Source: Desertimonas sp963732335 (GTDB taxonomy: Bacteria > Actinomycetota > Acidimicrobiia > Acidimicrobiales > Ilumatobacteraceae). Taken from it: a DNA stretch of 64,000 bases. The translations under genes and the position numbers were made by a program. This document shows positions 18,780 to 29,410 of this stretch, piece after piece; position 1 is the stretch's first letter; every line of letters starts with the position of its first letter. Below the pieces are notes generated by a model that was not told where the DNA came from, did not search any database, and saw nothing but the letters and a program-made list of their open reading frames with translations. Location: positions 155,282 through 219,281 of the forward strand of contig CAVSZO010000052.1 of the NCBI GenBank assembly GCA_963732335.1. Reading direction: 5' to 3'.

Positions 18780-19322
18780 TCAGCCCGTCTTTCCTTTCAG
18801 CGCGTGGACGCGGCTCTGCTTGTCGGCTTGGGGGTGGGCGAGCTTGGGGAGCGCCACACGTCCTGTTCGTTGTAGTTCCACGATGCCATAGGAGGCGAGC
18901 AATTGTTCGAAGTCGTCGAGCTTGTCCGGTGGGCCGTCGAGGCTGAGCGTCAGGGCCTCGAAGGCGACGCCCAGCACTTTGGCATCGAAGATGGTCGCCA
19001 GCTCGAGCACCTGGCTGCGCTCGTCAGGGGCGACCCTCACGGTCACCAGGAGCAGCTCACGTTCGACCGACTGGCGCGGGTCGAGCTCGGAGATCTTGAC
19101 CACCTCGATGAGCTTGAACAGCTGCTTCGTCACCTGCTCCAGAGGCGCCGTCTCGACGTCGACGACGATCGTGATCCGGCTCATCCCTTCGTGCTCCGAC
19201 GGGGCGACGGCGAGGGAGAAGATGTTGAACCCGCGCCGGGCGAACATGCCGGAGACGCGGGCGAGCACGCCGGGCCGGTTCTGGACGAGCACGGACAGGA
19301 TGTGGTGCTGAGATCGGGTCAC
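18780..19322 (-). CDS. ilvN: Acetolactate synthase small (regulatory) subunit
   Basis: This intact 180-aa protein begins with an ACT domain (HILSVLVQNRPGVLARVSGMFARRGFNIFSLAV) that binds the feedback inhibitor valine. A second ALS_ss_C domain follows (RELLLVTVRVAPDERSQVLELATIFDAKVLGV). It partners the IlvB catalytic subunit encoded 3 bases upstream. Confidence 0.94.
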   Translation of the reverse strand: MTRSQHHILSVLVQNRPGVLARVSGMFARRGFNIFSLAVAPSEHEGMSRITIVVDVETAPLEQVTKQLFKLIEVVKISELDPRQSVERELLLVTVRVAPDERSQVLELATIFDAKVLGVAFEALTLSLDGPPDKLDDFEQLLASYGIVELQRTGRVALPKLAHPQADKQSRVHALKGKTG

Positions 19323-19325
19323 CGT

Positions 19326-21078
19326 TCATTGCAGCCTCCCGCGCAGCGCCTGCTGGCTCGGTGGCAGGACCAGGTCGTCGTTGCTCGCTCCGGCCGGGAC
19401 CATCGGGAACACCTTCTCCTCGGAGGCGACGCGGAACTCGACCACGACTGGACGGTCGTTGATCGCGTTGGCCTTCTCGATCGCCGGTTCGACCTCGGCG
19501 ACGTCCTCGACGCGGATGCCGACGCAGCCCATCGCCTCCGCCCAGCGGACGTAGTCCGGAGTGTCCGGCGAGAGGTAGACCTCGGAGTAGCGCTCGTCGT
19601 AGAACATCTCCTGCCACTGGCGGACCATCCCGAGGTAGCTGTTGTTGATCAGGGCGACCTTGATGGGGATGCGCTCGACGGACGCCGTCACGAGCTCCTG
19701 GGCGGTCATCTGGAAACAGCCGTCGCCGTCGACCGCCCACACGGTGCGGTCCGGGCGCCCGACCTTGGCGCCGATCGCCGCCGGGATGGCGAACCCCATC
19801 GTGCCGAGGCCGCCGGAGTTGACCCACGTGTACGGCTCGGTGAAGCGCCAGTACTGCGACGCCCACATCTGGTGCTGGCCCACGCCGGACGCGAGGATCG
19901 TGCCCTCCGGAGCGGCATCGCGGAGCTTCTCGAGGCAGAACTGCGGCTTCAGCGCCGATCCCGGCTCGCTCTGCTCATAGGTCAACGGAAACTGCTCGCG
20001 CCAGCCGGACAGCCGGCTCTTCCACGCCGACGTGTCGGCTGCGGCGGTGCCCGCGTCCGTCAACTCGCGGATCGCCGTGATCAGACTCGGCGATGACGGC
20101 GCGGCAGTCGCCGACGATCGGCACGTCGGGCCGGCGCACCTTGCCCTGCTCGGCCGGGTCGACGTCGACGTGGATGACCTTGGCCTCTGGGGCGAAGCCG
20201 TCGATCTTGCCGGTGACGCGGTCGTCGAAGCGGGCGCCAAGGGCGATCAGCAGGTCGCTGCGCTGCATCGCCGTGACGGCCGTGGCGTTGCCATGCATGC
20301 CCGGGCATGCCGAGGGCGAGCGGGTGGTCGTCGGGGAAGGCCCCACGGGCCATGAGTGTCGTCACGACGTGGATGTCGGTCAGCTCGGCGAGTTCTCGCA
20401 GCTCGGCTGCGGCACGCGCCTTGAGGATGCCGCCACCGACGTACAGCACCGGACGGGTCGCCTCGAGGATCAGCCGGGCCGCTTCGCGGATCATCCGGGC
20501 GTGTCCCTTGACCGTCGGGCGGTAGCCGGGCAGCGACGCCGCGACGTCGGCGTCCGACGGCCAGTCCCACGTCCATCTGCGCCTGCAGCACGTCCTTCGG
20601 CACGTCGACGAGCACCGGGCCGGGGCGGCCGGTCGTGGCGATGTGGAACGCCTGGCGGATCGCCATCGGCAGCTCCTCCGGCGTCATCACCAGCTCGTTG
20701 TGCTTCGTCGCCGAGCGGGTGATGCCGACCGTGTCGCACTCCTGGAAGGCGTCGCTGCCGATCGCCTTGGTCGGCACCTGCCCGGTGATCGCCACCATCG
20801 GGATCGAGTCCATGTAGGCGTCCATCAGCGGGGTCACCAGGTTGGTCGCCGCCGGTCCGGAGGTCACCATCGCCACGCCAGGGCGGCCGGTGACGTGGGC
20901 GTAGCCCTCGGCCATGTGCCCGGCACCCTGCTCGTGGCGCACGAGGATGTGGCGGATCGAGCGACTCCAGCAGCGGGTCGTAGGCGGGCAGGATGCACCC
21001 GCCGGGCAGCCCGAAGACGACCTCGACCGACTCCATCTCCAGCGACTTGATCAGGGCCTGTGCTCCGGTGAGGTTCAT
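19326..21078 (-). CDS. ilvB: Acetolactate synthase large subunit (at least four frameshifts)
   Basis: This is the TPP- and FAD-dependent enzyme that starts branched-chain amino acid synthesis. The N-terminus reads MNLTGAQALIKSLEMESVEVVFGLPGGCILPAYD, followed by RHEQGAGHMAEGYAHVTGRPGVAMVTSGPAATNLVTP, VLYVGGGILKA, LIALGARFDDRVTG, and finally GLGTMGFAIPAAIGAKVG and VDGDGCFQMTAQEL with INNSYLGMVRQWQ (TPP-Mg motif GDG..N). These pieces lie in different frames, with breaks near 20960, 20535, 20310 and 20085. At 20310 an extra base sits in GGGC-ATG. All conserved blocks are present in order, so the real gene is probably intact. Confidence 0.9.
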
Positions 21079-21150
21079 GGCTCGTGTGCTCCTCGTGCTG
21101 TCGGTGGGTCGTCTGGCTCGGTGGGTGCGTGAGTTCGCGCCGAAAAGCAA

Positions 21151-21177
21151 ATGACCCCCCTGCCGGGAGGTCATCGC
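21151..21177 (-). terminator. Hairpin with T-rich tail in the ilvB leader (possible attenuator)
   Basis: On the minus strand ATGACCTCCC-GGCA-GGGGGGTCAT (21174-21151) forms a strong stem and is followed by TTTGCTTTT. It lies about 75 bases upstream of the ilvB start, so it could end transcription before the operon. Branched-chain amino acid operons of actinobacteria are often controlled by leader attenuation. A short ORF, VRPDCTLGLLPG, lies further upstream but is not a convincing leader peptide. Confidence 0.45.
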
Positions 21178-21380
21178 GCACGCGGGGTTTCCGTCGCGCG
21201 CTACAGAATGAGTACCGAGCGATCGGGGAACTCGGACGCATCGAGTCGAGTATGTCAGTTCGCTCACCCGGGCAGCAACCCCAGCGTGCAATCCGGTCGC
21301 ACGTGAAAAGGATTTGGAACCGTCACGCACCGTGACCGCAGGTAGAGTGCCATACTCGACCCGGCGAAGGAAGGCGGAGA

Positions 21381-23681
21381 ATGACAGCGGTCGACCATGG
21401 CCGAGGCGTGTCGCGTGGCACCGCCAACTTTCCACCACCCGATGCCGCAGCGCGCTCTCGCGAGCAGGCGCCGCCGCTCACCGCGGTTGACGCCGAAACG
21501 TTCACGCCCCATCGCTCCGCTGCGACGATCGCGGTCTGGCTGACGGCATGCCTCGCGGGTTTGGTGGCGACGGCGGCCAACGCCGAGCCCACCGGCCGCC
21601 CCTCTACCGATACCGTGCTCGTCGGACTCGGCGTCGCCTTGATCACCGCCTTCGGGTCGCGCGCACCGTGGTGGGTGTTGTCGCTGACCGCAGTCGCAGC
21701 GGCCATCGCCATCGAACCGCCATTGATCGCGCTGGCCGGCGTCGCCTTCCTGATTCCCGTGATCGGCAGGGCGCGGCGGCTTGATCATGGGCCGCTGTTC
21801 GCAGTCTCGGCGGCGATCACCTTCAATCTCCTGATCAGGGCCGACGACTACGGGTTCTTCGGTCTCAGTGCCATCGTCGGGGCGGTCTGCGCGGCCGTCG
21901 TGTTCGTCGCGGCCGTGCCGTGTTGCTCGAAGCCCGTGCGACGCATAGCGTGGATCGGCGCGGTGTGCGCCGGGGTTGTCGTCGTCGCCGCCGCCGTCGG
22001 AGTCGGCTACGCCGTGTACACGTCTCGCGACGCCTTGGCGGACGGATTGCGAAGCGCCGAGCTCGGCGTCGCCGCCCTGGAACACGACGACTACGACGAG
22101 GCGGCGCGGTTGTTCGGCCAGTCCGCCGACGATCTCAGGTATGCCACGGATCAGCTCGACCGGCCCTGGGCCCGTCCCGCCGCGGTCGTGCCGGTGCTGG
22201 CGCAACACCGATCGGCCGTCGTCGACATGAGTGCCACCGGAGCTGACGGCGCCGCCACGGTTGCCGCCGCCCTCGACGAGATCGACCTCGATGTCCTGCG
22301 CGTGGCCGACGGCCGAATCGACGTCGACGCCCTCGTCGCCGTCGAGGAGCCGCTGGAGGATGTGCGGCTGGCGCTCGTCGAGCTGCAGACGGCGACCGAT
22401 GCGGCGCAGTCGCCGTGGTTGGTCCCACGGGCGCGACGTGTCCTCGACGACTTCGACGAGAGCATCGCCGAGCACGTGCCGGCGCTCGACAACGCCCTCG
22501 CCGCGGTCGGAATGGCGCCAGACATGCTGGGCGACGACGGCCCGCGAAAGCTACCTGCTGTTGTTCACGACACCATCCGAGGCACGCGGCCTGGGAGGGT
22601 TCATCGGCAGCTACGCCGAGCTGACCGCCGTCGACGGGCATCTGGTGCTGTCCAACTCCGGACACGCCGCCAGGCTCGACGCCGAAGGTGAGGCTGCCGG
22701 GGCTCGCATCGACGCCCCGGACGAGTTCGTGAGCAGGTACGGTCGAGTTCGGTTACGGAAGCGAGTCCGGGCAGGTCGGTGACGCCGCCCTCCGCAACTT
22801 GGCCATGACGCCGCACTTCCCGTGGGTCGGCGAAATCGCTGCCAGCTTCTACGAGCAGACCACCGGTCGCCACATCGACGGTGTCATCGCCGTCGACCCG
22901 TTCGTCATAGCCGAGCTGCTCGAGTACACAGGCCCAGTCGAACTCCCCTCCTTCGGGCACCGGCTGGCAGCCGACAACGCCGTCGCCTACCTGCTGCACG
23001 ACCAGTACGTCGTCGGCGCCGACGACAACACGCTGCGCCGAGAGGTGCTCGCCGACGCCGCCTCGGCGACGTTCAACGCCATGATGGCGGGCGGACTTCC
23101 CGATCCGATCCAACTCGCCGCCGATCTAGGACCGATGGTCGAGGAGCGGCGGCTGATGTTCTGGAGTTCCCACAGTGATGAGCAGGACCTCCTCGGAGAA
23201 CTCGGGGTCGACGGCGCGATGCCGGCGCTAGGCGGCACCGACGGGTGGGCGTTCACGGTGTCCAATGCGGTGGGCAACAAGATCGACAGCTACCTCGAAC
23301 GTCGTGCCCAGTACACCTCGACAGACGACAGTGGCACGACGAGGTCGACCTTGCGCATCGAGCTGACCAACACGGCACCAGCCGACGGGCTCCCGGACTA
23401 CATCATCGGCGGCGGCCCGCTCGGACTGCCTCCGGGCACCAGTCGCCTGTACCTGTCCGTCTACAGCGCCCTCGGCCTCGACAACATGACGGTCAACGGC
23501 GAACGGGTCAGCGTCGACGCGGGAGTCGAGCAGGGCTGGAACGTGTACTCGCGATTCGTCGATGATCCCTGCGGGTGAAACGGTGACGATCGAGGTCGAG
23601 CTGGCTCGGGTCATCGCCGACCCGGGCACGGTGGTCACGTGGGTACAGCCGCTGGCCCGGCCGCTGGAGATCGTCGACTGA
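21381..23681 (+). CDS. DUF4012 domain membrane protein (frameshifted)
   Basis: The N-terminus has five to six hydrophobic segments (TIAVWLTACLAGLVATAA, VLVGLGVALITAFGS, PLIALAGVAFLIPVIG, IGAVCAGVVVVAAAVGVGYAVY). An extracellular helical part follows (AARLFGQSADDLRYATDQLD). The DUF4012 region then reads ESYLLLFTTPSEARGLGGFIGSYAELTAVDGHL and, in another frame, TPHFPWVGEIAASFYEQTTGRHIDGVIAVDPFVIAELLEYTGPVEL. Breaks fall near 22548, 22750 and 23575; the end is ARPLEIVD. The function is unknown. Such proteins are often found near cell-envelope polysaccharide genes, which fits the locus. Confidence 0.75.
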
Positions 23682-23840
23682 GGGACGAGAGTCGCGGGCG
23701 CGTGATTGTGCCGCCCGGGATCAACGGCGCTATAGTTTGCCGGGCGTGCTTGGCGAGCACGTGATAGGCGGCATCGGCGGTGCACCATTTGTTGGGGTTT
23801 CCCTCATTCTTGGTGTAGCGCTTCGGCGGAAGGAAGCATC

Positions 23841-24555
23841 ATGAACATCCGTAAGCCCTTGGCGGCATCGGCGTTGATCATCGGACTGTCATCAGTCGGT
23901 CTCGCGGTGTCCCGCGGGCGAGCTGTCGGCGAACGCGCTGGCTCCGTCGGTGGTCGACGACTGTGGCAACCCAGACCCCGAATTGGACTATCCGCCGACG
24001 CCACCGGAGTGCACCACCACGACCACCGCTCCCGTTGGAGATCTGCTCGTCGACGTGCTGGCGCCTATCTGCGCCGACGACGTGCCATACCTGACTTACT
24101 CGGTCTCGGCCCCGGGCAGCTCGGCAACGACGGTGACGATCACGTTCGTCAACCCCGGCGGTTCGAACTACGTCGTCAGCGGTCTCCCGCTTTCGGGGAG
24201 GATCCTGTGGCCTGGCGCTGTTGTCAATGCCGCCGGCGAGCCGGTCGACTGGCCGGGTTGGACGCGACAGGCAAACGGGACGTGGGTTCCCGGCGACGAG
24301 TGGAACTGGGCTCGTCAGCCCATCACCGTCCTCATCGAGGTGAACCCGTCGGCCACGCGCGTCGTCTCGTACCCGGAGGCCACACCCGGCTGCGTCGCCG
24401 GCCCACGGTTCCCAGGCGACCCGCAAACACTTCCAGCGACAGGTAGCGACACCACGCTGCCGCTCGCAACGGCCGGGTTCGCCTCCGTCTTGCTCGGCGC
24501 GGCGCTCACGATCCTCGCTCGCCGGCGATCATCTGCGGCGACCCAGGCGTCGTAG
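23841..24555 (+). CDS. LPxTG cell-wall-anchored surface protein (one frameshift)
   Basis: ATG 23841 follows GGAAGG. The signal peptide is MNIRKPLAASALIIGLSSVGLAV. A base missing near 23912 hides the continuation PAGELSANALAPSVVDDCG. The body has a Pro/Thr linker (PPTPPECTTTTTAP) and a single beta-rich domain with PYLTYSVSAPGSSATTVTITFVNPGGS. The end is the sortase signal LPATGSDTTLPLATAGFASVLLGAALTILARRR (LPxTG, hydrophobic span, positive tail). No sortase gene is seen in the window. The binding role is unknown. Confidence 0.8.
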
Positions 24556-24613
24556 GCCGACTCCGCCGCTACGGTTCCCGCTCGAAACTGGTTGGCAGCG
24601 AGCGGGAGTGGAC

Positions 24614-25550
24614 ATGACGACAACTGACACTGGGCATAGTGGTTCGTCGACGGTTGCTGGGCCAACGGCGCTCCTGGAGGCCGAGTCGATCACGATCCTG
24701 CGTGAGGTGGCAGCCGAGTTCGAGCGGCCGGTGCTGTTGTTCTCGGGGGGCAAGGATTCGGTGGTGATGTTGCATCTGGCAGTGCGGGCGTTCCATCCGG
24801 CGCGTCTGCCGTTTCCGCTGATGCACGTCGACACCGGGCACAACTTCGACGAGGTGATCGAGTTCCGCGACCGGATGGTTGAGCGGTTCGGTGTCGAGCT
24901 GGTCGTGGCCTCGGTGCAGCAGTCGATCGACACGCGGTCGGGTGCGCGAGCGACTCGGTCCACGGGCGAGCCGCAATGTGTTGCAGACGGTCACTTTGCT
25001 CGATGCCATCGCCGAGCACCGTTTCGATGCAGTGCTCGGCGGCGCCCGCCGCGACGAGGAGCGGGCTCGGGCGAAGGAGCGGGTGTACTCGCACCGCGAC
25101 GAGTTCGGCCAGTGGGATCCGCAGAACCAGCGGCCCGAGCTGTGGCAGCTGTACAACGCTCGCCACCGCCGCGGCGAGCATCTGCGGGTGTTCCCGCTGT
25201 CCAATTGGACGGAGCTCGACATCTGGCGATTCATCGAAGCGAACGACATCGGGCTGCCGTCGCTGTACTTCGCCCATCGCCGGGAGGTGTTCGAGCGCGA
25301 CGGCATGTTGATGGCGGTCAACCCGCACGTCGCGCTGGTCGACGGTGAGGAGACGTTCAGCGAGACGGTGCGCTTCCGCACGATCGGGGACGCCACGTGC
25401 ACGGCGGCGGTCCGTTCGGCGGCCACGACCGTCGCTGACGTCGTCGCCGAGACGGCTGTGGCGCGGATCACCGAGCGCGGCGCGACCCGGGCCGATGACC
25501 GCATCTCGGAGGCCGGGATGGAGGACCGCAAGCGGGAGGGCTATTTCTGA
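24614..25550 (+). CDS. cysD: Sulfate adenylyltransferase subunit 2 (one frameshift)
   Basis: It makes adenosine 5'-phosphosulfate from sulfate and ATP together with CysN. ATG 24614 is preceded by GGGAG. The PP-loop is LLFSGGKDSVVMLHLAVRAF, followed by HVDTGHNFDEVIEFRD. A break near 24945 leads to SRNVLQTVTLLDAIAEHRFDAVLGGARRDEERARAKERVYSHRDEFGQWDP and VFPLSNWTELDIWRFI. It ends MEDRKREGYF, the conserved CysD C-terminus. Its stop overlaps the cysN ATG in an ATGA. Confidence 0.92.
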
Positions 25551-26818
25551 TGAGGCGTGTGCGCGCCGTTGCGCTTCGCCACTGTCGGCTCCGTCGACGA
25601 CGGCAAGTCGACCTTGATCGGGCGGCTGCTGTTCGACTCGAAGTCGATCTTCGAGGACCAACTGGAGCACGTCACCGCCGTGAGCAAGCGCCGCGGCGAC
25701 GAGTACGTCGACCTCGCCCTGTTCACCGACGGGCTGCGCGCCGAGCGCGAGCAGGGCATCACGATCGACGTCGCCTACCGCTACTTCTCCACGCCGGCCC
25801 GCGACTTCATCATCGCCGACTGCCCGGGTCACATTCAGTACACGCGTAACATGATCAGCGGCGCGTCAACGGCTGATCTCGCCATCGTGCTCGGTCGACG
25901 CTCGCAAGGGCGTCTTGGAGCAGACCCGCCGGCACAGCCTGTTGGTGTCGCTGCTCGGCGTGCCCCACCTGGTGATCTGCGTCAACAAGATGGACCTCGT
26001 CGCTCACAGCGAAGAGCGTTTCGACGAGATCCGCGCCGAGTTCACCGAGTTCGCCAGCACCCTCGACGTTGCACGACGTGACGTTCATCCCGATGTCGGC
26101 GCTGAACGGCGACAACATCGTCGACCGCTCCGCCGAGATGGGCTGGTACGAGGGCCCGACCCTGCTTCATCACCTCGAGACCGTGTACGTCGCCAGCGAC
26201 CACAACCTGATCGACGTGCGGTTCCCCGTGCAGTACGTGATCCGGCCGATCAGCACCAGCCACCACGACTACCGCGGCTACGCCGGGCAGGTCGCCGCCG
26301 GACGGCTGCGCCCTGGTGACGAGGTCGTCGTGCTGCCCAGCGGGATGACCTCGACGATCGAGTCGATCGACACGTTCGACGGGCCGCTCACGAGGCCCGC
26401 CCGCCACAGGCCGTCGTGGTGACCCTCGCCGACGACGTCGACATCACCCGCGGCGACATGATCTGCCGGGTCCACAACCAGCCGATCCCCAGCCAGGACA
26501 TCGACGCGATGATCGCCTGGATGGACTCCACCGTGTCCCTCCAGCCGCGCCAGATCTACCGGCTCAAGCACACCACGCGAACGGTGCGGGCGATGGTCAC
26601 CGACGTGCTGCTACCGCCTCGACGTCTCGACGATGCACCGCGACCTCGACGCCCAGTCACTCACCCTCAACGAGGTCGGACGGGTCACGTTGCGGACGAT
26701 GGCCCCGATCTTCGCCGACGACTACCGGCGCAACCGCAACACCGGCAGCTTCATCCTCATCGACGAGTCGACCAACCAGACCGTCGCCGGCGGAATGATC
26801 CGCACCCAGACCGGCTGA
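25550..26818 (+). CDS. cysN: Sulfate adenylyltransferase subunit 1, GTPase (several frameshifts)
   Basis: It couples GTP hydrolysis to APS formation by CysD. The pieces in order are FATVGSVDDGKSTLIGRLLFDSK (P-loop), GITIDVAYRYFST (G2), IIADCPGHIQYTRNMISGAS (G3), LVICVNKMDLV (G4), FIPMSALNGDNIV (G5), then the EF-Tu-like beta domains FPVQYVIRPISTSHHDYRGYAGQVAAG and LRTMAPIFADDYRRNRNTGSFILIDESTNQTVAGGMI. Breaks occur near 25560, 25890, 26065, 26395 and 26610. There is no C-terminal APS kinase domain; that activity is encoded separately by cysC. Confidence 0.9.
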
Positions 26819-26840
26819 CGCTGACCGCGCCCGTCGATCG

Positions 26841-28605
26841 GTGAGCGCCGACTCCTGGATCACCCTCGTCGGTGCTGGTCGCCGCCGTCGCCGTGATGGT
26901 CGTCGATCGATGTCCGGTCGTGCTCGTGATGGGCGCTGCGGTGGCGGTGCTGCTGCTCGCCGACGTGATCGACGAGGCGACCGCGCTGAGCGGGTTCGCC
27001 AGCTCGGCACCGTTGACGATCGCCGCCCTCTACGTCGTCGCCGGTGCCGCCGGCGCCACCGGCGCGCTCGGCGGCGTCGTCGACAGCGTGCTCGGCAGAG
27101 GCGCGCAACGGGCTGCTCCGGCTGACCGGCTCGACGGCGGCGATGTCGGCGTTCGTTCCCAACACGCCACTCGTCGCCCTGATCGCGCCGCGGGTGATAC
27201 GCTGGGCACGGCGAACCGGGAACTCGGGCGTCGCGGTTCCTGATGCCGCTGTCGTACGCCAGCGTGCTCGGCGGTGTGATCACGCTGATCGGTACCTCGA
27301 CGAACCTCGTCGTGTCGCGATGTCCTCGCGCGCCAGCGGGCACGAGCCGCTCGGACATGTTCGAGATGACCCTGTCGGGCTGCCGGTGGCCGCCGTCGGC
27401 GTCGCTCTCATCACGGTGCTCACGCCGCGACTGCTTCCCGACCGCGAGCCGGCTGGCGAGTCGATGCGGGCGACCGCCCGGCGGTTCCACGTGGTGATGA
27501 CGGTCGACGGACGGCGGGCCGCTCGTCGGCGCGACCATCGTCGGCGGCCGGGCTGCGCAGCCTCGACGGCGTGTTCCTCGCCGCCGTCGAGCGTCGCGGC
27601 GGCGTGGTCCCGGCTCATCCCGACCTCGTGCTCGAAGCCGGCGACCAGTGCTTCTTCGTCGGCGACATCGGCCGGGTGCTCGACCTCCAGCACGTCGTCG
27701 GCCTCGACTTCGGCGGAGCAGTCCCACCTGCTCGACACCGAACGGCCCGGGGCTCGGCTGTTCGAGGCGGTCGTCTCGCAGCAGTCGACGCTCGTCGGTC
27801 AGACGCTGCGTGACGTCGGCTTCCGGGCCCGCTACGACGCGGCCGTCCTCGCCGTGCACCGCGCGACGGGGACGTGTCCGGCAAGCTCGGCGCCGATCGA
27901 GTTGCGCCCGGGCGACGTGCTGCTGCTGCTCGCCAGCCCGGGCTTCGAGTCGATCTGGCGCAACCACTCCGACTTCTCCCTTGTCGCGTCCGTCAACGAG
28001 CCGCCACCACCGCGAAGGCGGCGAGCCTGGCTTCCGACCGTTGCGCTGATCGCCATGGTCGTCACCGCCACGGTCGACATCTTGTCGCTGTTCGAAGCCT
28101 CGATGCTCGCCGCCGCCGTCGTCGTCGTCGGCGGGGCGCTCAGCATCGGTGAGGCGCGACGGGCGGTGAACCTCAACGTCGTGCTGACGATCGCCGTGTC
28201 GATCAGCCTCGGTGCGGCAGTGGAGGCGAGTGGATTGGCCGCCGAGATCGCCGACGCGATCAGCAACGTCGGCGAACCGTTCGGCGACGTCGGGCTGATC
28301 GTTGCGGTGATGGTGGCGACGATGGTGCTCACCGAGCTGCTGTCGAACAACGCCGCAGCCGCGCTGATGCTCCCCGTCGGCCTGGCGATCGCCGCGACGA
28401 GCGGACGCCGACTCACGGGCGTTCGCGGTCGCCGTGCTTGATCGGCGGCTCGTGCTCGTTCCTGTCCCCGATCGGGTATCAGACCAACCTGATGGTCTAC
28501 GGGCTCGGCGGCTACCGTTTCACCGACTTCACCCGGGTCGGGGCACCGATCACACTCAGCACGGTCGTCGTCGCTACGGCGGCGCTGTGGGCGTTCATGA
28601 TGTGA
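26841..28605 (+). CDS. SLC13/divalent anion permease with TrkA-C domains, probable sulfate importer (frameshifted)
   Basis: The N-terminal half is hydrophobic (LVAAVAVMVVDRCPVVLVMGAAVAVLLLADV, LTIAALYVVAGAAGATGAL) with AFVPNTPLVALIAP and GVITLIGTSTNLVVS. Two soluble TrkA-C-like repeats follow (LDGVFLAAVERRGGVVPAHPDLVLEAGD and LVGQTLRDVGFRARYDAAVLAVHR). The second membrane half ends GGSCSFLSPIGYQTNLMVYGLGGYRFTDFTRVGAP, the family motif. At least five frame breaks occur. Its place between cysN and cysC suggests that it imports sulfate for the activation enzymes, which is inferred from context. Confidence 0.8.
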
Positions 28606-28621
28606 GGAATGGAGACAGGCA

Positions 28622-29228
28622 ATGAGCAACCGGCTGAAATCGAGCGCCGTCGTCTGGCACGACAGCAGCGTGGATCGCGTATCGCGATGGCGCGCCCATG
28701 GGCTCGCTGGCGCGACGTTGTGGTTCACGGGCCTGTCGGGATCCGGCAAGTCGCACGATCGCCAACGCCGTCGCCGAGCAGCTGCTCGCTGCTGGCCGTC
28801 CCGCCTACGTCCTCGACGGCGACAACCTACGTCACGATCTCAATGCCGATCTCGGCTTCTTCGCAGGCCGACCGACCGAGAACGTCCGCCGCATCGGCGA
28901 GGTCGCGAGGTTGATGGCCGACGCCGGGCTCGTCGCGCTCGTCCCGGTCATCTCGCCGTACCGTGCCGACCGCGACCGTGTCCGCCACGCCCACGAGATC
29001 GCCAGCCTGCCGTTCATCGAGGTGTTCGTCGACACCCCGCTCGAGCTGTGCGAGCGCCGCGACCCCAAGGGGCTGTACCGCAAGGCGCGGGCCGGCGAGG
29101 TCACCGGCATGACCGGGATCGACGACCCGTACGAGCCGCCACGGCACCCGGAGATGGTGCTGCGTCCAGACGATGTCGAGCGACAGGCGGCAATCGTCGC
29201 CGAACACCTGAACCGCCGCCCGTCCTGA
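28622..29228 (+). CDS. cysC: Adenylyl-sulfate kinase (one frameshift)
   Basis: It phosphorylates APS to PAPS. It starts MSNRLKSSAVVWHDSSVDRVSRWRAHG, then the P-loop LWFTGLSGSGKS, where a break near 28752 moves the frame to TIANAVAEQLLAAGRPAYVLDGDNLRHDLNADLGF (the conserved D-G-D-N-x-R). The family continues RRIGEVARLMADAGLVALVPVISPYRADRD and PLELCERRDPKGLYRKARAGEVTGMTGIDDPYEPP. It completes the sulfate activation operon, whose product is the donor for the two sulfotransferases of the polysaccharide locus. Confidence 0.93.
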
Positions 29229-29410
29229 CGGCTCCTTTCACCCCTTGGGCCAGCCACGCCATAGGAGGGTTTCGACACCGAGGTTCACCGCTCCCGTTCC
29301 GGGCCTTTGGGCATCGGGCGGGAATCCCGTCAGCTTCCCACCCGAACCCTCACGCCGACGCGGCGAGCGATGCGGACGGGATGCGCAGGGCGCCCACCAC
29401 GCCTGCGGGT

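Noticed and set aside
29229..29410. GC-rich gap between cysC and the sugar transferase as a possible regulatory RNA
   Set aside because: It has a short GGGAATCCC-like dyad but no recognised RNA family or stable terminator could be supported.
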